DNA of 64,000 bases, taken from Crocodylus rhombifer (Eukaryota > Chordata > Crocodylia > Crocodylidae). This document shows positions 1 to 12,665 of the stretch, in pieces. The notes under the pieces were generated by a model. The model ran no database searches. It saw only the letters and a program-made list of their open reading frames with translations, and was not told the DNA's origin. Each line of letters begins with the position of its first letter. The first letter of the stretch is position 1. Made by a program: the position numbers and the translations under genes. The stretch lies in the NCBI GenBank assembly GCA_038503035.1, contig JAVSML010000027.1:1714291-1778290 (forward strand), written 5' to 3'.

Positions 1-519
1 TCTAGAGATGTTGAGATTTGAACGTTTATTTATATGGATCATAGGAATAAACTTAACAGTTCTTAATTCAGTGCTCATGAATTTAAAGCAGACTTTTCGG
101 GTGTTATATTATAACAGGTCTATATTATGATTTAAAAGAGCAGTTGGTGATGCCAATATTTTATGGTTGAAAATACTTTATCACACAGTATTACTGACCA
201 TCCAGTGAGTTGAAGTATTAAGCCCATAATCAGATCATTGTGAATGGAGAAATAGCAGTGGCTGTTTAACGTAATATATCTCAGCAACTGTGCAGCATTA
301 TAAGATGTATCTTTTAGATTTTTAGAATCAATAGATGGAGAGAATTACATTATTACTGTGCATGGAACGACTGATTCTGTAAATCAGGTTTTTATATATA
401 TTCTTAAAAGTCATATTCACTCAGTTGACGGGCAAAAAAACCCAGGTGCTTCTAATTTCAGAATGAATATATTTCACTGCATTCTCTCTGTCTTCTCATA
501 TTTCATATTTGTTTGTTTT

Positions 520-1300
520 TTTTAAACACAAAATAGTCTTCTTTAAAGCCCATTGCAGCACCGAACTGACAAAAGAAAACCTTTGTTTTATCTTTGTTAC
601 AACACCTGCTTTAGGCAATCTGCTCGTTCTCTCTCTCTAAATGAATTTTGTCACAGCCTTTCATATTCTCTTGTGGTGATGAGCTAATGAAAGTAGATAG
701 TACAATTTGTGCTGACCAGGTAGCAACTGCCAGCTCGCAGCTGAGGATAGTTTAAAGAAATAAATAAAATATAGCATTATATCACTAATTTACCCATTAC
801 ACGACATTAATAGTGAGAAACCTTGGTGTGTTTATCTGTTTGTATTGGTGTGCATTTATCGAATTGTTTATGACAAGACTAATTGGGGTAATTGTAGACA
901 CTGAAATTACCTGTCAGCTATATGTAACCACACTCCCTTTCTTTCTGACAAATGATGACAACTGAGGGACCCCGTAGCATTACTCATGATGGCTTTTCGA
1001 GTGGTAATAAGGACAATAGGGGCCCTGGCTAATTTGACATGGACAGCCTTCACAACAAGAAGCCAGCTAAATGACTTGTCAGTAGGGGAAAGAAGTCGGA
1101 AAAGTAATGGAGTCCCCCATGGCGCTCTGACAGGGAGATGAGGCAATTTCAACGGGAAGTGAAAAGGCTTCAGTTTGTCAAGTATTTAGAACAATCAGAG
1201 AACAGCTAGAGGCTGGAACCTGACAATAAATTTGTGAACCATGGTAGCAGTTTCATATAGGTCAGTTATTTCATAATGGCTGTGAAGCTTTGAGAGGTTT
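520..1300. promoter_or_regulatory. Candidate conserved non-coding element, intronic
   Basis: A repeat-free, compositionally mixed block without low-complexity drift. It contains a SOX-like CTTTGTT, a CTGTCA at 911-916 and a TGACAG at 1128-1133 (MEIS/TGIF core on opposite strands). The 81-codon minus frame inside (907-1152) has no recognisable domain. The call rests on texture and location in the CDIN1 last intron, which in other vertebrates carries conserved elements near MEIS2; no alignment was possible. Confidence 0.35.
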
Positions 1301-4300
1301 CTGCTTTCGTAGCATACTTCACATCAGCCAACTGGTGCTTTGTCACCTTAAATTTGTGCTTCGCTTTACACAGTAGGAATAATGGTTAAGGTTACAGAGG
1401 AACAGAAATGTAAGACAGCATGAATTTCAGACACCAATCTGTTGAAAAATAAACAAAAATTTAGATCGTAATAGTGTGATTGCATCCATTACAAGCTAGT
1501 GGTGTTAAGGCATTCTTTATGGTAGTGGCCTGGACCCTTTAAGGAAAAGAACTGAAGTACTTTTTCATATGAACAAAACTAATAAAAAACAACCTATCAT
1601 TATCTTTTCACCCTAGCATACATAGTTAAAATTTCGTAAGGTTTGTTTTCTGGTGCTTGTTCTTGAGAACATATCCCAGTTCTGTAGTTATGACATCTAT
1701 TGAGACAATGTAATTGGTGACATACATAACAATTTTGGTTTTGTTGGGTGCTCACCAGAAGGTGATGTACTTGAGATTTTAAAAATATATATGTATTTGT
1801 TTAAATATTAGTCCATATGTCCCTTGACTGATAGGTCCTTTTTATCTGGGATGTAAGGTTTCTGTTATTTTTGTATCAGTAGTTTTGTCCTATTGAATTA
1901 AGAAAAAGATTAAAGGATCAATTTACTGTACTGTCTTCTAAATTCTTACCATAGGCTTCTTCATTCTTGAGAAATGCTTCAGGATTTTTGCATGAGTATA
2001 GTGAGAAGCAGCAACCCTCCTCTTTCTGAAGTGATCATATCCTAAAAATTGGATTGCATAAAGACATTTTAATTTTTTTGCTTTTGATTTTATTCCTTTA
2101 TTTTAGTAGCTAACCTGATTCTACTTTTTGTTTTAAACACTTGAAATCTATTGCAGCAAATGTTTATTCATGATCTCTGTGGATCCCAGCCCTTCTAGTA
2201 AGTGCTTCAAGATGTCTCATCACATGGGCAACATATTTTTTGACCTAGTCTTACTAAATTTAGTCATATAGAATATTTACTTTCCCTATTTGATGTGTAC
2301 ATAGATTCTTGGTTCTTGGTCTCTTGGTTATTGGCTTTAAAATAGAAATATTTTTGCCATATTAAAAATATATATATATGGCTGGTTTCATGTTTTTCCG
2401 TGCTGCTTCTCCACTGAGTTTAGTGATTCTCCTTTGTGAGTTTCATCCCACAGATTTGATGGAATCTTAATTTAGGGCCAGAACTTTGGCCCTTTATACC
2501 AAATACCTAAGTATAGCAAATATATTTTATTTTTGTGCCTTGATGATTGTGTCAAGGAAATACTTTAATAAATTAAGGAGCTTGTCATCCCATGAGTTAA
2601 GTTATTGAGTCAGTGATTATAAATGTAGTTCCCCACTCCTTTCTGCAAAGTAAAATAAAATAAACCCTGTGAGATGATCATTTAAACATGATATGCCCAC
2701 ACATGAATCTCCTTTATTGTATGTGCCTGCCCTGCACATGTTCTCCTAAATCTGCAAAATATTCTACCAGTTATTTTCTAAGAAGTTCCTCCAGCAAAGC
2801 TAAAGAAATTATCAACATATGCTAAAGTGACATCGGGTCTCCTCTCCACTGAATAATGCAAGATCTACTATTCTTCCCTCCGTCTGAAACAGAACTTTTG
2901 GGTTGTTCATTTTCAAGTTCCCTCCGAGCACAACAAGAGTAAGATTGTTTTAATGCTGTGGGGTCTAGAATTACTTCAACGTGCTCTCTTTGGGCCATAC
3001 ACTTTCTTTATTGCCAGTGGAATTTCAGAGATGGAAATGGGGGCAGTTTTCCCCATTAAGTTCTTTGGTGCAGGCATCAGTGTATATTGTTTCAGTGTTA
3101 TTCATTCATATACTTGTTTCATGGCTAGTAACTGACTTTGTAATGTTACCAGAGACCTTAATAACATACCTTATCTCATCCCGTCTTTTCAAAAGGCATC
3201 AAATGGATTTTTAAGTATGGGTGTCCTCTGCCCTTCTCCCCCTACTTTTCCCAACCTCCATACATCCTAACACGATTTTCTAGTATGTACTATCCAGTTC
3301 TTGATCAGACTGAGAAGATGGTATGGTCTCTCTGCGCTCTATGCTGCCTGTAAACCTGCTGCATAATTCTTGTTAAAATCAAGTAGCAGCCACAGTTAAA
3401 ATTCCTCAAAAAATGTTTCTTTTTCTGTATTGACTTTTTGTAGGAAAAAAATATTTATTTAAATAGAAAGTGTATTAAAATTTTAGGCAGCCTTACATGA
3501 ATTTATAGACAAAGTTGATCATTTCAGACCTGTCAGAAGACGAACAGACTTGGTCCACAGCCTTATCATTTATTGATTTAATTATTAATATTATTACCTT
3601 TAAGTCTTTCATCTCATGTTAATTAATTTGCTTGGAAGTGATATTGTTGCATTTTATAAGTAGAATAAGCAAGAATGCTCTATTTTTTGATAAACCTTTT
3701 CTCTCAATTGACATCACTTGAAACATGCTAGGTAATCACAGAATGAAATAAAAAGAACAACAAGGAGCTTACTAACTTATTTCAATTTTTTACCTAACAT
3801 TTTAATTTTGAATAATAGTTTCAAAGTGTAATTGGTAAAATGCGTGTTATGTAATACTGCCATTGTTTCATGTATCTTACTGGAGGGTAGTTTCCTGTGG
3901 CCTTGTTTGAGGCAAAATTTCCCAATATTTTTCGTTGTTTTAAGTTGTTATGCTGTCTTGCATTATCTCTGACAAGGCATATAGTAGTATGTGTTTCCGA
4001 ATGCTTGGGAATATTTTGACAGTGGATTTAGCTCTAAGGAAAAAGGGGTTTTTTTGTTGTTGTTTTGTTGCATTTTTTGTTTTGTTTTTTAAACACGAGT
4101 TCTGTTTTTTCTAGTTTTGGAATATTGTCACTTTTATGACTTCAAATACTCTTGAAAGTCTAAATCTAATGTAAAATTAACGTCAGATTTTAACATTATT
4201 TCAGAAAGGAGATAGGTTAGCAGTATTCAAATCAGCATAAACTCCATCAGAGGCAGGAAGCAGCATCAATTTAGTGGCAGAATTATGAGAGCCCTCTCCA

Positions 4301-4812
4301 TCATATAATTGGATTTTACCAAATCCTAATCTCTTTGTGATCTGTAATAGCTGAGCATGCCTGTTCGATGTTGTTGAATGCTCTTTCTGATTCAAGTGAA
4401 AAGGCAGTAATAGGGATTTTCATCTTATTGGCTGTTTAATAGCTTTTTAATATTATCCATAGATATTCTCTTTCACAATGAATTTTCTAAGATTGAATAC
4501 ATTTTCATATGACACACTAGGCTACTAGCTAGGATGTGGTAATCACGACATGGAGTGTAATCCAAAACCCACCTTCCCACTGATTTCAATGGCCTTTGGA
4601 TCAGAGCCAAAACAGGCTTCATGTATAGTTTTGGCAATGTAATGGGACTGCCTTGAACTTGTGAGGTACAGTTGCCAGCTAACATTCCTTGCCATCTGGC
4701 CTCATTAAAAATTAATATTACAAACTTTAAAGTTAGGTGCAAGAAAAAGTTTTACTATTCTGACCTTGAGGCTTAGGCTTTCCACAGAAGAACACCTGTC
4801 AGTGCCCAGTTT

Positions 4813-4993
4813 CAGTGGTTCTCAAACTTTATGCACCAGAAGACTGCTCTCAACTCACAGAATTTTCCCTGGATCAGTATGCACTCTGTTAATTAAGCTT
4901 TTAATTGAAAACATTATAAAGGCACACAGGGCTCAGTGAAATCCATAGACCATATACTGTGACCTGGAGGACCATCAGCTGTGAGAACCACAG
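4813..4993. mobile_element. Short hAT-type MITE (CAGTGGTTCTCA termini)
   Basis: The left end CAGTGGTTCTCAAACTTT is mirrored at the right by the complement of CTGTGGTTCTCACAG. This is the terminal inverted repeat of a widespread amniote hAT family. Flanks CCCAGTTT and CACAGTTT could be a 7/8 target duplication, but that overlaps the right terminus, so the exact right edge is uncertain. It has no coding capacity. Confidence 0.5.
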
Positions 4994-6084
4994 TTTGGGA
5001 ATCCTGGCTTACCTTATTTCTAATAAAGATATACTGGCTTTGAAGGACTGAAGAGAGTGTTTTATTCGGAGCTTATAGAAGGAAGTGCCAGGGTTTTAAT
5101 GAATAAAAACAACTTCATTCTGACTGGGGTAATAGATTTTTTTTTTTTTTAAAGAACATATCTACATCTCCTGACCAGAACTATATTTTCAATAGTTTTG
5201 AGTTCAGTATTCTTTTCCACTAATCATTCAGAATTTGCAGTTTTAACTATAACAAAATAACTTTGTGTCAAAAAAATAAAAGCAGGTGAGCTGCCATTGA
5301 GTGACTGAAAAAGGTATTTCATGGCCTTCCATGTAACACGATCAAAATAAAATTCCTTACACTGTAATCAGTAGCTCCTTTATTTTGAATGCATGAAATT
5401 TGTGTAAAAAGTATCAGAACTATATTTCACTTGAGCATAATATCTGATTTAAGATGCCTGCTTTCTCTAGCAAAGGTCCATTTATTTTCCTCCTCTAACT
5501 CTTTATTCCTGTTTCTTTGCCTTCTTGCAAAATTCACTGTTGAATTTGATTATTTTTCAGAAAGCATCTTTTCTAACTCTTCTGAATTCATCTTTTATGA
5601 CTTTTTATGGATGTGCTTCTTTCAGAAGTACAATATATTATTTAGAATTGCTTAAGTGGAACATTCTTTTTCTCAAAGATGTTTAAAGTCACTCACATTT
5701 TGTAATTCTGGATGCTAAGTCCCCATGCCTTGATGTATTTTTGCTTCTGTTGTATGCTCTCCACTGAAGTTAAAAAGTATAACAGTACCCTAGATGGATT
5801 TATAGGTGCCTTTAACACAGAAAGGAAATAAATATTGAATTTATTTATTAAAATACAACATGTATCCAATGTTCTGTATGCACATGTTAACAATCTTATT
5901 GCACAGTACATTTAAATGAAATCATTGGAGTGTTGTCAAATACGCAATTCCATAATTCTTTACATCAAATCTAATAACCTTTACTTTCACTTTCAACACA
6001 CTTCTCCTCCAGAAACACATTTTCTATTACTATCTGGATATCCAGTGAGGATCTAACAAGGCTCATATTTCACATTTAGGTAAC

Positions 6085-7105
6085 GGGGGACATCTCTACA
6101 CATGGTCATTTAATGCAGATTAGCCCAATTTAAGCCACATTAGGGGCACCTGTCTATACATGCATGCCTATAATGTGGCTTAAAAATGGTGATGTTAGGC
6201 TATGTGATCCTAAATTTGATACCTGCCCAAACCAAGTATCAAACTTAGGTGGGTTTAGTTTGTGTGGATTGACACATGTGTAGATGTGTTACTCTGCATT
6301 AACACAGGGAATTTAATCCTGGGTCTGCCCAGCCACTAGGGGGCTGGCTGCAGTCCAGCCCCAGGGCTCCTGGCTGAGCAGCTCTCTTTCAACAGGGGTG
6401 GACAGCTCTCTATATAGTTTTCCATTTGTAAGCAGGTTTTTTATTGTTGATGGGTGGGGAGGGCACTGTTTGTTGAGTGGGGAGGGATGGGGCTGGGTAT
6501 GGTAAGGATAATAAAGTTTTTTTTGTTTCAACCATGTACATGTCCTAAGAGTGGTGCTGGGGATGGGCAGGGGGTAGGGGACAGGTCGGCTAGAGCAGGG
6601 AGTGCAGGAGGAGGGGGTTGGGCAGGTCCTTGCACAGCAGGGCCAGCACCATGACCAGCAGGAGTGCAGGGCACTGGTCATCACTGGCAGGGGCCAGAGT
6701 GGAACAGTGGAGTGCTGAGTGTCACTGGCAGGGGCAGCCCTGGCACAGGGCAGCAGGATGGGCAAGGAGAGGGAGTTGCTGCATGCTGCCCCTGTGCTGG
6801 GCACATGGCACCTGAGCAGTGAAAAAGGGCTGACCAGGGATCAGAGAGCAGAGGTGTATTTCCAAGATGGTTGTCAAATGCTGGCATCTGGCTCTGGCTT
6901 CAGCATGCCAAGTGCTGGCAGCCATGTGTCCGGAGGCTAGAGCTCCCCTCAATGGGCACAGGCTCGTGGCAAGACTGAAGCGACCTGGGATTAAAGTTAG
7001 TCCCAAGTCCCACCTCGTGTGGACACATGCTAAAACCCACTTAATCCACATTAGTTTAATCCACATTAAACTTAAGCCTGCTTAAATTCATGTCTAGACA
7101 CACCC
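6085..7105. mobile_element. PIF/Harbinger-like MITE with GC-rich core
   Basis: The ends are imperfect inverted repeats: left about GGGGACATCTCTACACATG, right complement GGGTGTGTCTAGACATG. AT-rich arms with TTTAAT/ATTAAA and 'taagccacatta' motifs flank a GC-rich core (about 6310-6960). The segment 'taaagttagtcccaagtc' near 6990 recurs inside the element at 46.9-47.2 kb, linking the two as one family. The 163-codon minus frame at 6313-6804 lies in the core and is not a gene. Confidence 0.55.
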
Positions 7106-7599
7106 AGGGTATGTGTTATTTCAGCAGAAGCAGGTCACATAATTTACATCTTTTCCTCATTCTGGTTTGTTTAACCTCTGGATTAAGTGTTACCTTAGAT
7201 GTATCCAGACTGAGCTTCCACTAAAGTCCCTATATCAGTTGAGCAACAGAAAAGCAATATATAAATCCCCAAACTTTTTTTAAACATATTTTAATCCTGA
7301 TAAGAGGAAGTACTTTTCCATTCACGTTCCCTGTTCACTAAGTGTGATTAGTATGGCTGCATAGAAATTGCAACTTTATCATTTAATTAAAATTCCTAAC
7401 ACTGACCCATAGACATTAAAGTAATTAATAATTTGATTGATACATCACCATGTCTTAATTATTCTAAACTTGGTAATTGGGGAGTGCAGTTATGTTATAT
7501 GAGAATGAATAATAGTAGCTCTTTAGCCTACATAATGTCCAGATTTGCTTATGTATGAAGTAGGGCCTAAAATAAACTGGATTATTAAATATGTGAGAA

Positions 7600-8420
7600 T
7601 CAAATCAGGTTCGTTGCTGTATATAAGGTAAAACGTCAATTAAACAACTTGTAAAGCTTGTTGTTCTAGTAATTGAGAATAATCAATACAGTATTACATT
7701 AGAAATATTATTGATGACCTGTTGTTGTTGTTGCATTTTTGTAGCTTTAATTCAAACAGCTTTCTAATTAATTTTAGTTTGGCTCAGTTGGAAGTAGTAA
7801 AATTTACCTATCTAATACATGACACGTGTAGCAGGAAAACATTCAACATCCTTATTTCCCCTCGGTCAGTAAGCTGTGAAATAATTGACTAAATTTTTGT
7901 TTTTCCTGCAATTTTTTAAGAAATACAATACAATTGAATTTGCCTCTTTTTTTTTTTTTTTTTTTCCAAAGGAAGAAACATGGAAGCAAATAACCTAAAT
8001 GTTTTATCTGGCCACATTCTCTTTTAACTGTTAAAATATCCTGAAGCACTCGATCACATTGCATTTTAATTTCAAAGCCATATGTTATATTAGCAAAGTG
8101 CACGTGTTACTGATTTGAGCTGAAAGTTCATAGTCTGTTTACCAGAACACCAGGCTGGCACGAACGAGATTCCTGCTAGGTCAAAGGCCTCAAGTCGACA
8201 TCTTTCTTAAATCTTACTCTTGTGAAAACTAGAAGCCCAGGTCAGGGCAGCTAGCTGATGGCATTGCCTCTTACAACCACTGATTAGATTAGCTCTACAT
8301 TTATCAAGTACACAGGGACCAACACTTAACCTTTTAACTCAAGAGTTTTGTTCTGTCCTTACTTTTTTTAATTGTGAATGTGAATGTGATTGTCCGAAAG
8401 TGTTAGTTGCATATCAGTGG
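7600..8420. promoter_or_regulatory. Candidate conserved non-coding element, intronic
   Basis: Repeat-free sequence apart from a T19 run near 7948-7966. It has dense homeodomain-type ATTA/TAAT cores and a nuclear-receptor-like AGGTCAAAGG at about 8178. The part from about 8100 to 8340 is the most complex. Assigned only by appearance and position. Confidence 0.3.
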
Positions 8421-10268
8421 AGGGCTCATGCAGCTTTTTTCCAATTTTGCTAGCTACTAGGCTTACACAGCTTTGCAGAATGCACACCATATAGCCTTTT
8501 TAAAACTAATTTTCATGCGCTGACATTTGTAAGAAGTATTTTTACTACTATTCCATTTTTATTTGGGGATTTTCCTAAGCTGCTTATGCCAAATTTCAAA
8601 TCAAGAGATGCATGTATAGGTAGCTTTCATGTTGTTTTCTTTTCCATAACTGGTCAGTGAGAAATAGTAGCAAATTGGGATTTTCACTGAAAATACGTAT
8701 AATTACATTTATAACCTAGTTCTTACATATTTCTTTCTCATTCGTTCTTAAAATACATGGGGTGACCATGGTACTATGGAAACTAGTTATCATGCCTGAA
8801 GGGAAGCTCGGTTCTCCATGATTCCAGCAGGCTAGTGCCAAGCTTCTCCTAAGAGTACACTGGAACAAGAAAACAAGAATAGCGGAGTCTGACTGTGTGG
8901 CAGGGAATTATCCTTTAACTTATACCAGCCAGGAGAGGTATAGTACCTGAGCTCCTTATGGCCTTAACTTCTAAAGATATATGGTAACAGAAGACAAGCA
9001 TGGCTAGGGTTTCAAATTAAAGTAATGGGCTGGTTCCCAGCAGCTTTCCCCTGCTTTTTATAGTGGGTACTACCATGAGGCAGTAACAGTAACTACCTTT
9101 GCCTGTGGGGCCTTATCCTTGCAGTTCTTGGCATCCAGCTTTTATATCACAGAAAAGAACAATCTGGGAACTTCGTTCCTCATAGAAAAATTGTTGCTTG
9201 GGTTGATGTTGCATGCCACCATTCATTTTAGTAGCCTTGTCATATGATTTTTCTTACTAACCAGGCATGAGGAAATGAATCCATGATTCAGATTAGGGAG
9301 GGGACTGCAACATCTGCAGTTGGAGGGTGGGAAGGTGTCTACTAAGAGTTACTAAGTAAGCTCTGGTACTTGCGATTGATTTAGAACAGTGTGTGAATGT
9401 AAGGGGTATATCTGACCCATCACTAGCCAAAAATATGATCAACATCACTGTAAGTGTTATGCCAGTATCCAGAGGTAAATAGCCGAGCTAGAAAGCCTGT
9501 GCTGGTGTTCCACCCATTTAAAAGGAAATAAAGGAGGGAAAAAAAAGAATCAACCTGGAAATGTTCCACACTGGATTCTAAGGGAGAGAATCTTGGAGAA
9601 TTACCATTCATTTCTATAACCCGTCAGCATTTGAACCAAGAGGCAGGTTAAAGGTATATAGGAATAGTGATGATACTATCCATATAAGGGCTACATTGAA
9701 GAGTGTGGGGTAACCTGGTATTGAGTGGGAAAGCAAACATTTCTGTTGACCACAAATGTTACCATTGTGGGCTCCCTGGTAGTGTATAAAAGTGTTTCTG
9801 TTACATCACTATTCAAAGTCTGGGCACAGAAGTGATATAAGAGACTGAAATGATGAAAACAAGCCTCAGTGCTGGATGTATCTTATCTCATGAATCTGGG
9901 ATGGGGGAAGCATAATAGGGAGTTGTGTTTTGTTGACTCTCATAGGCTATAAACAGCTCTCACCAAATTAAATGGATCTGCTGTCTCCCGGCACCCATTG
10001 TCCAGTGTTGTCAGGCCACTGAGAAGCCCAATACTATGGGACAGGACTCAGGGCATGCCTCTGCAATCAGGGAAACCTGGTGTTCCCTCATTTACAGTGG
10101 CGTGCCTTGAATTGGGATCACCAGGTGCACCTCTTCAAGCTGGGAAACACTGGTGGGTACTCCCAGAGCTTTAAGGTCCTATCCTGTACACCTGCTCTGA
10201 GCTGCCTTGAACTCTCCTGCCTCAAAGCAAACAGCTGTCTGCTGCAAAATAGTAGCACTAATTGATGC

Positions 10269-10380
10269 TACCTTTTGTCAGTGCCACAAATTTAGGCATT
10301 TGTGAAACAAAAGGTATGGATGTCTGTTGGCTTTTGCTTTGTGCCGCCATCAATTCTTTTATGGTGGCACAAAAGCAACA
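10269..10380. repeat. Two adjacent hairpins (foldback element fragment)
   Basis: TACCTTTTGT (10269-10278) pairs perfectly with ACAAAAGGTA (10307-10316). A second hairpin follows, with TTTGTGCCGCCAT around 10338-10350 facing ATGGTGGCACAAA at 10361-10373 (one mismatch). This looks like the core of a foldback MITE. Outer termini were not resolved. Confidence 0.5.
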
Positions 10381-10762
10381 TCTGTTGGCAGCCTTAATGT
10401 CTAGTAATATTTTAATGAATTGCGTGCCTGGTGGAACTCTATGAAGTGGTCTTTGCACCTCAGTTTATGAAACTTGAAGTACATTCACTGCTGTCAGCAG
10501 AGCTATCCCAATTTACACCCAACTCCTTACTATTTGATGAAAGGAAAGATGATAAATAACTTGTCTGTTATGAATTGCGTTCACATAAAAGAGAAATAAG
10601 TCAGAGTAACACAGATGATTTGTTACTGTATTCCAATAGCTAAGTAATTACAAATGAGGGTTAATAACATTTATTAAAATGGAAAGATGACTCCTGACCC
10701 TCTCCTTTGACATCAGATAATTTGAAATTATTTTTAAGATGATAATGGACTATATTCAAGGG

Positions 10763-11445
10763 CAGATCAGGGGGTGTGGCAGCTCAGTTACACCCTCTTT
10801 TGCCTTTCAGCTCTTTGCACAATGAGTTCTCTGAGCTCACCGGCATGTCAACAGCAGCTCCTGATGGAGCTTCACATATGCTGTGAACTCTGCCTGCCAG
10901 CTGGTCAGTCCAGGGTCTGCCAGGAGTCACAGCTTTCAAACAGCTCCCAAAGACTTGGAGGTGAGCACTGATTCTGTTTATCCTTTCCTGTCTGCCTCCC
11001 CACCCCCACGCAGAAGAATTTAGTAGCAGGGGAAAACGGGATGAGCAGCAATGCTAGCGCTCAGTTGTGTGAAAGAAGGGACCAAGTGCTGCCTAACACT
11101 GCTCCTCTCCTCTTTTCCTTTGCCACTAAATTCATCATTGGGGTAGGGGTGCAGAAGGAGAGGAAGGATGAATAGCAGCCATGCTCACCCACTGGTTTTC
11201 AGAGCCACTTGGTAGTCAGAACTCCAGACAGACCCTATGCTGACAAACCAGTGAGCTCAGGGCACATGCAGAGCTCCAAGTGAGAGCTGTGCTGACATCC
11301 TGGTGAGCTCAGAGAGCTTGCTGGCATCCAGGATCCCAGTGTGGGGTTCACACCTCTTTTAGCTGTGTGGTACATGTACAATGAGCTCTCTTCAGTGCAC
11401 ATGTGCCACACTGCTAAAGAGGGTATGGCAATATCCCCCTCACTG
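10763..11445. mobile_element. Inverted-repeat-bounded, GC-richer element
   Basis: The left end CAGATCAGGGGGTGTGGCA mirrors the right end (complement CAGTGAGGGGGATATTGCCA). Internal blocks are also mirrored: 'acaccctcttttgc…acaatgag' on the left against its complement near 11340-11430 on the right. GC content is above the surroundings. No convincing target duplication was found, so class (hAT is favoured by the CAG ends) and edges are tentative. Confidence 0.45.
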
Positions 11446-11578
11446 CAATCCTGGGTTCACTCATGAATGTTTTTAACTGTATAAAATGTCTTGCATGCAG
11501 CCATGAAAACCATAACACTAAAGGCATTTCTTGTCCCTTCTGTGTTTCTTATATGACATCAGAGAGGAATACACAAAT

Positions 11579-11604
11579 TGTGTGTGTGCGCGTGTGTGTA
11601 CACG
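11579..11604. repeat. (TG)n microsatellite
   Basis: Alternating TG/CG run of about 26 bases. Confidence 0.85.
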
Positions 11605-11673
11605 CTGCAGCAGTATTTGAGAATACTGAAGTACTATACTAAGCTTGCAACTGGAAGACCATTTGTTCTAGGC

Positions 11674-11896
11674 CAGGGGTGACCAACCTGTGGTACAGGC
11701 AGCCTGTGTGTGTAGCATACAGTGGATTGCAGTGGGACAGACAACTCAGTTGTAGAAAAGGCAGAGAGCTGAAAACAGAGCAAGAGGGGCAGGAAGCAGA
11801 ACAGCAGATTGGGTAGGAGAAAGGTGCCCAAGTGGCATTCAGGGAGGATGCAGGACCAATTTGTGGCACACCTGTCAAAAGGTTTGGCTACTGTTG
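11674..11896. mobile_element. hAT-type MITE with 8-bp target duplication
   Basis: The left end CAGGGGTGACCAACCT and the right-end complement CAACAGTAGCCAAACCT form imperfect terminal repeats. The 8-bp flanks are TTCTAGGC (11666-11673) and TCCTAGGC (11897-11904), 7 of 8 identical. The total of 223 bp has no transposase. The small minus-strand frames across it are not genes. Confidence 0.75.
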
Positions 11897-12014
11897 TCCT
11901 AGGCTGACTTCTGGTGACTTCTACTGACTTTATTTCTGTGCACCTAAGTCCCCTTGCCGTTATTGAATGAGGTCTGATATCCTACCCAATGAAACAGTGA
12001 CTTACTGAGTTCCC

Positions 12015-12095
12015 AGTTAAATAAATAAGCTCAGAGTTTACCTAAAGTCACTTCCAGCAGAGCAGAGAATGGAATCCATGTCTCTAATATGGAGA
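12015..12095. repeat. MIR-like SINE fragment (tentative)
   Basis: 'aaagtcacttccagcagagcagagaatggaatc' resembles the 3' half of the MIR/CORE-SINE consensus (ordered 'gtcac…agc…cagag…ggaatc'). It is short and diverged. Confidence 0.35.
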
Positions 12096-12240
12096 TCAAA
12101 ATCAAGTTAATTGAACAACAATTCATCTAGGAATTAAATGCGATTATGAAGAGATATGTATGATTGCTCTTTAAAAGGGCAAGCACCAGGAAGGAAGAAG
12201 AGCTTTTAAAGCTAAAGGACAATATTGGCACAACAAAAGT

Positions 12241-12665
12241 ATATCTTCATAGATTTCATAGACATTAGGGCTGAAAGGGACCTTGGAAGATCATTGAGTC
12301 CAGGCCCTGCCCGAGGGGCAGGAAGTCAGCTGGGGTCAGAGGATCCCAGCAAGATAAACATCCAAATTTCTCTTGAAGGTATTCAGTGTAGGTGCTTGAA
12401 CCACCTCCGATGGCAGACTATTCCAGACTTTGGGGGCTCGGAGAGTAAAGAAATTCTTCCTTATGTCCAGCCTGAAACGGTCTTGCAGTAGTTTATAACC
12501 GTTCGACCTCGTCATCCCTTGGGGCGCTCTGATGAATAATCGTTCCCCCAGATCCTGGTGAACATCCCTGATAAACTTATAGGTGACCATCAGATTGCCC
12601 CTGAGCCTGCACTTTTCCAAGCTAAAGAGCCCATAGCTCTCAGCCTGGGGCCTGTATCTTATAGG
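12241..12665 (-). mobile_element. CR1 LINE, 5'-truncated 3' end
   Basis: On the - strand the last part of CR1 ORF2 is open from 12620 to 12336 (94 codons). It shows the typical CR1 C-terminal blocks RLRGNL, NFFTLRAPKVWNSLP and FKRNLDVYL. The element then runs to the 3' terminus with the CR1 terminal repeat, a TCTATGA-type motif (complement at 12247-12262). Upstream the similarity fades near 12660, the normal 5' truncation. The sequence subtype is the one I associate with crocodilians. It is relatively young, since the frame is intact over the remaining segment. Confidence 0.85.

Noticed and set aside
907..1152. 81-codon - strand frame in a candidate conserved block
   Set aside because: No domain and no splice sites. 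Conservation, if any, is more likely regulatory.
6313..6804. 163-codon - strand frame rich in Ser/Pro/Cys/Thr
   Set aside because: Inside the GC-rich core of the 6.1-7.1 kb MITE. No motif, no splice context.
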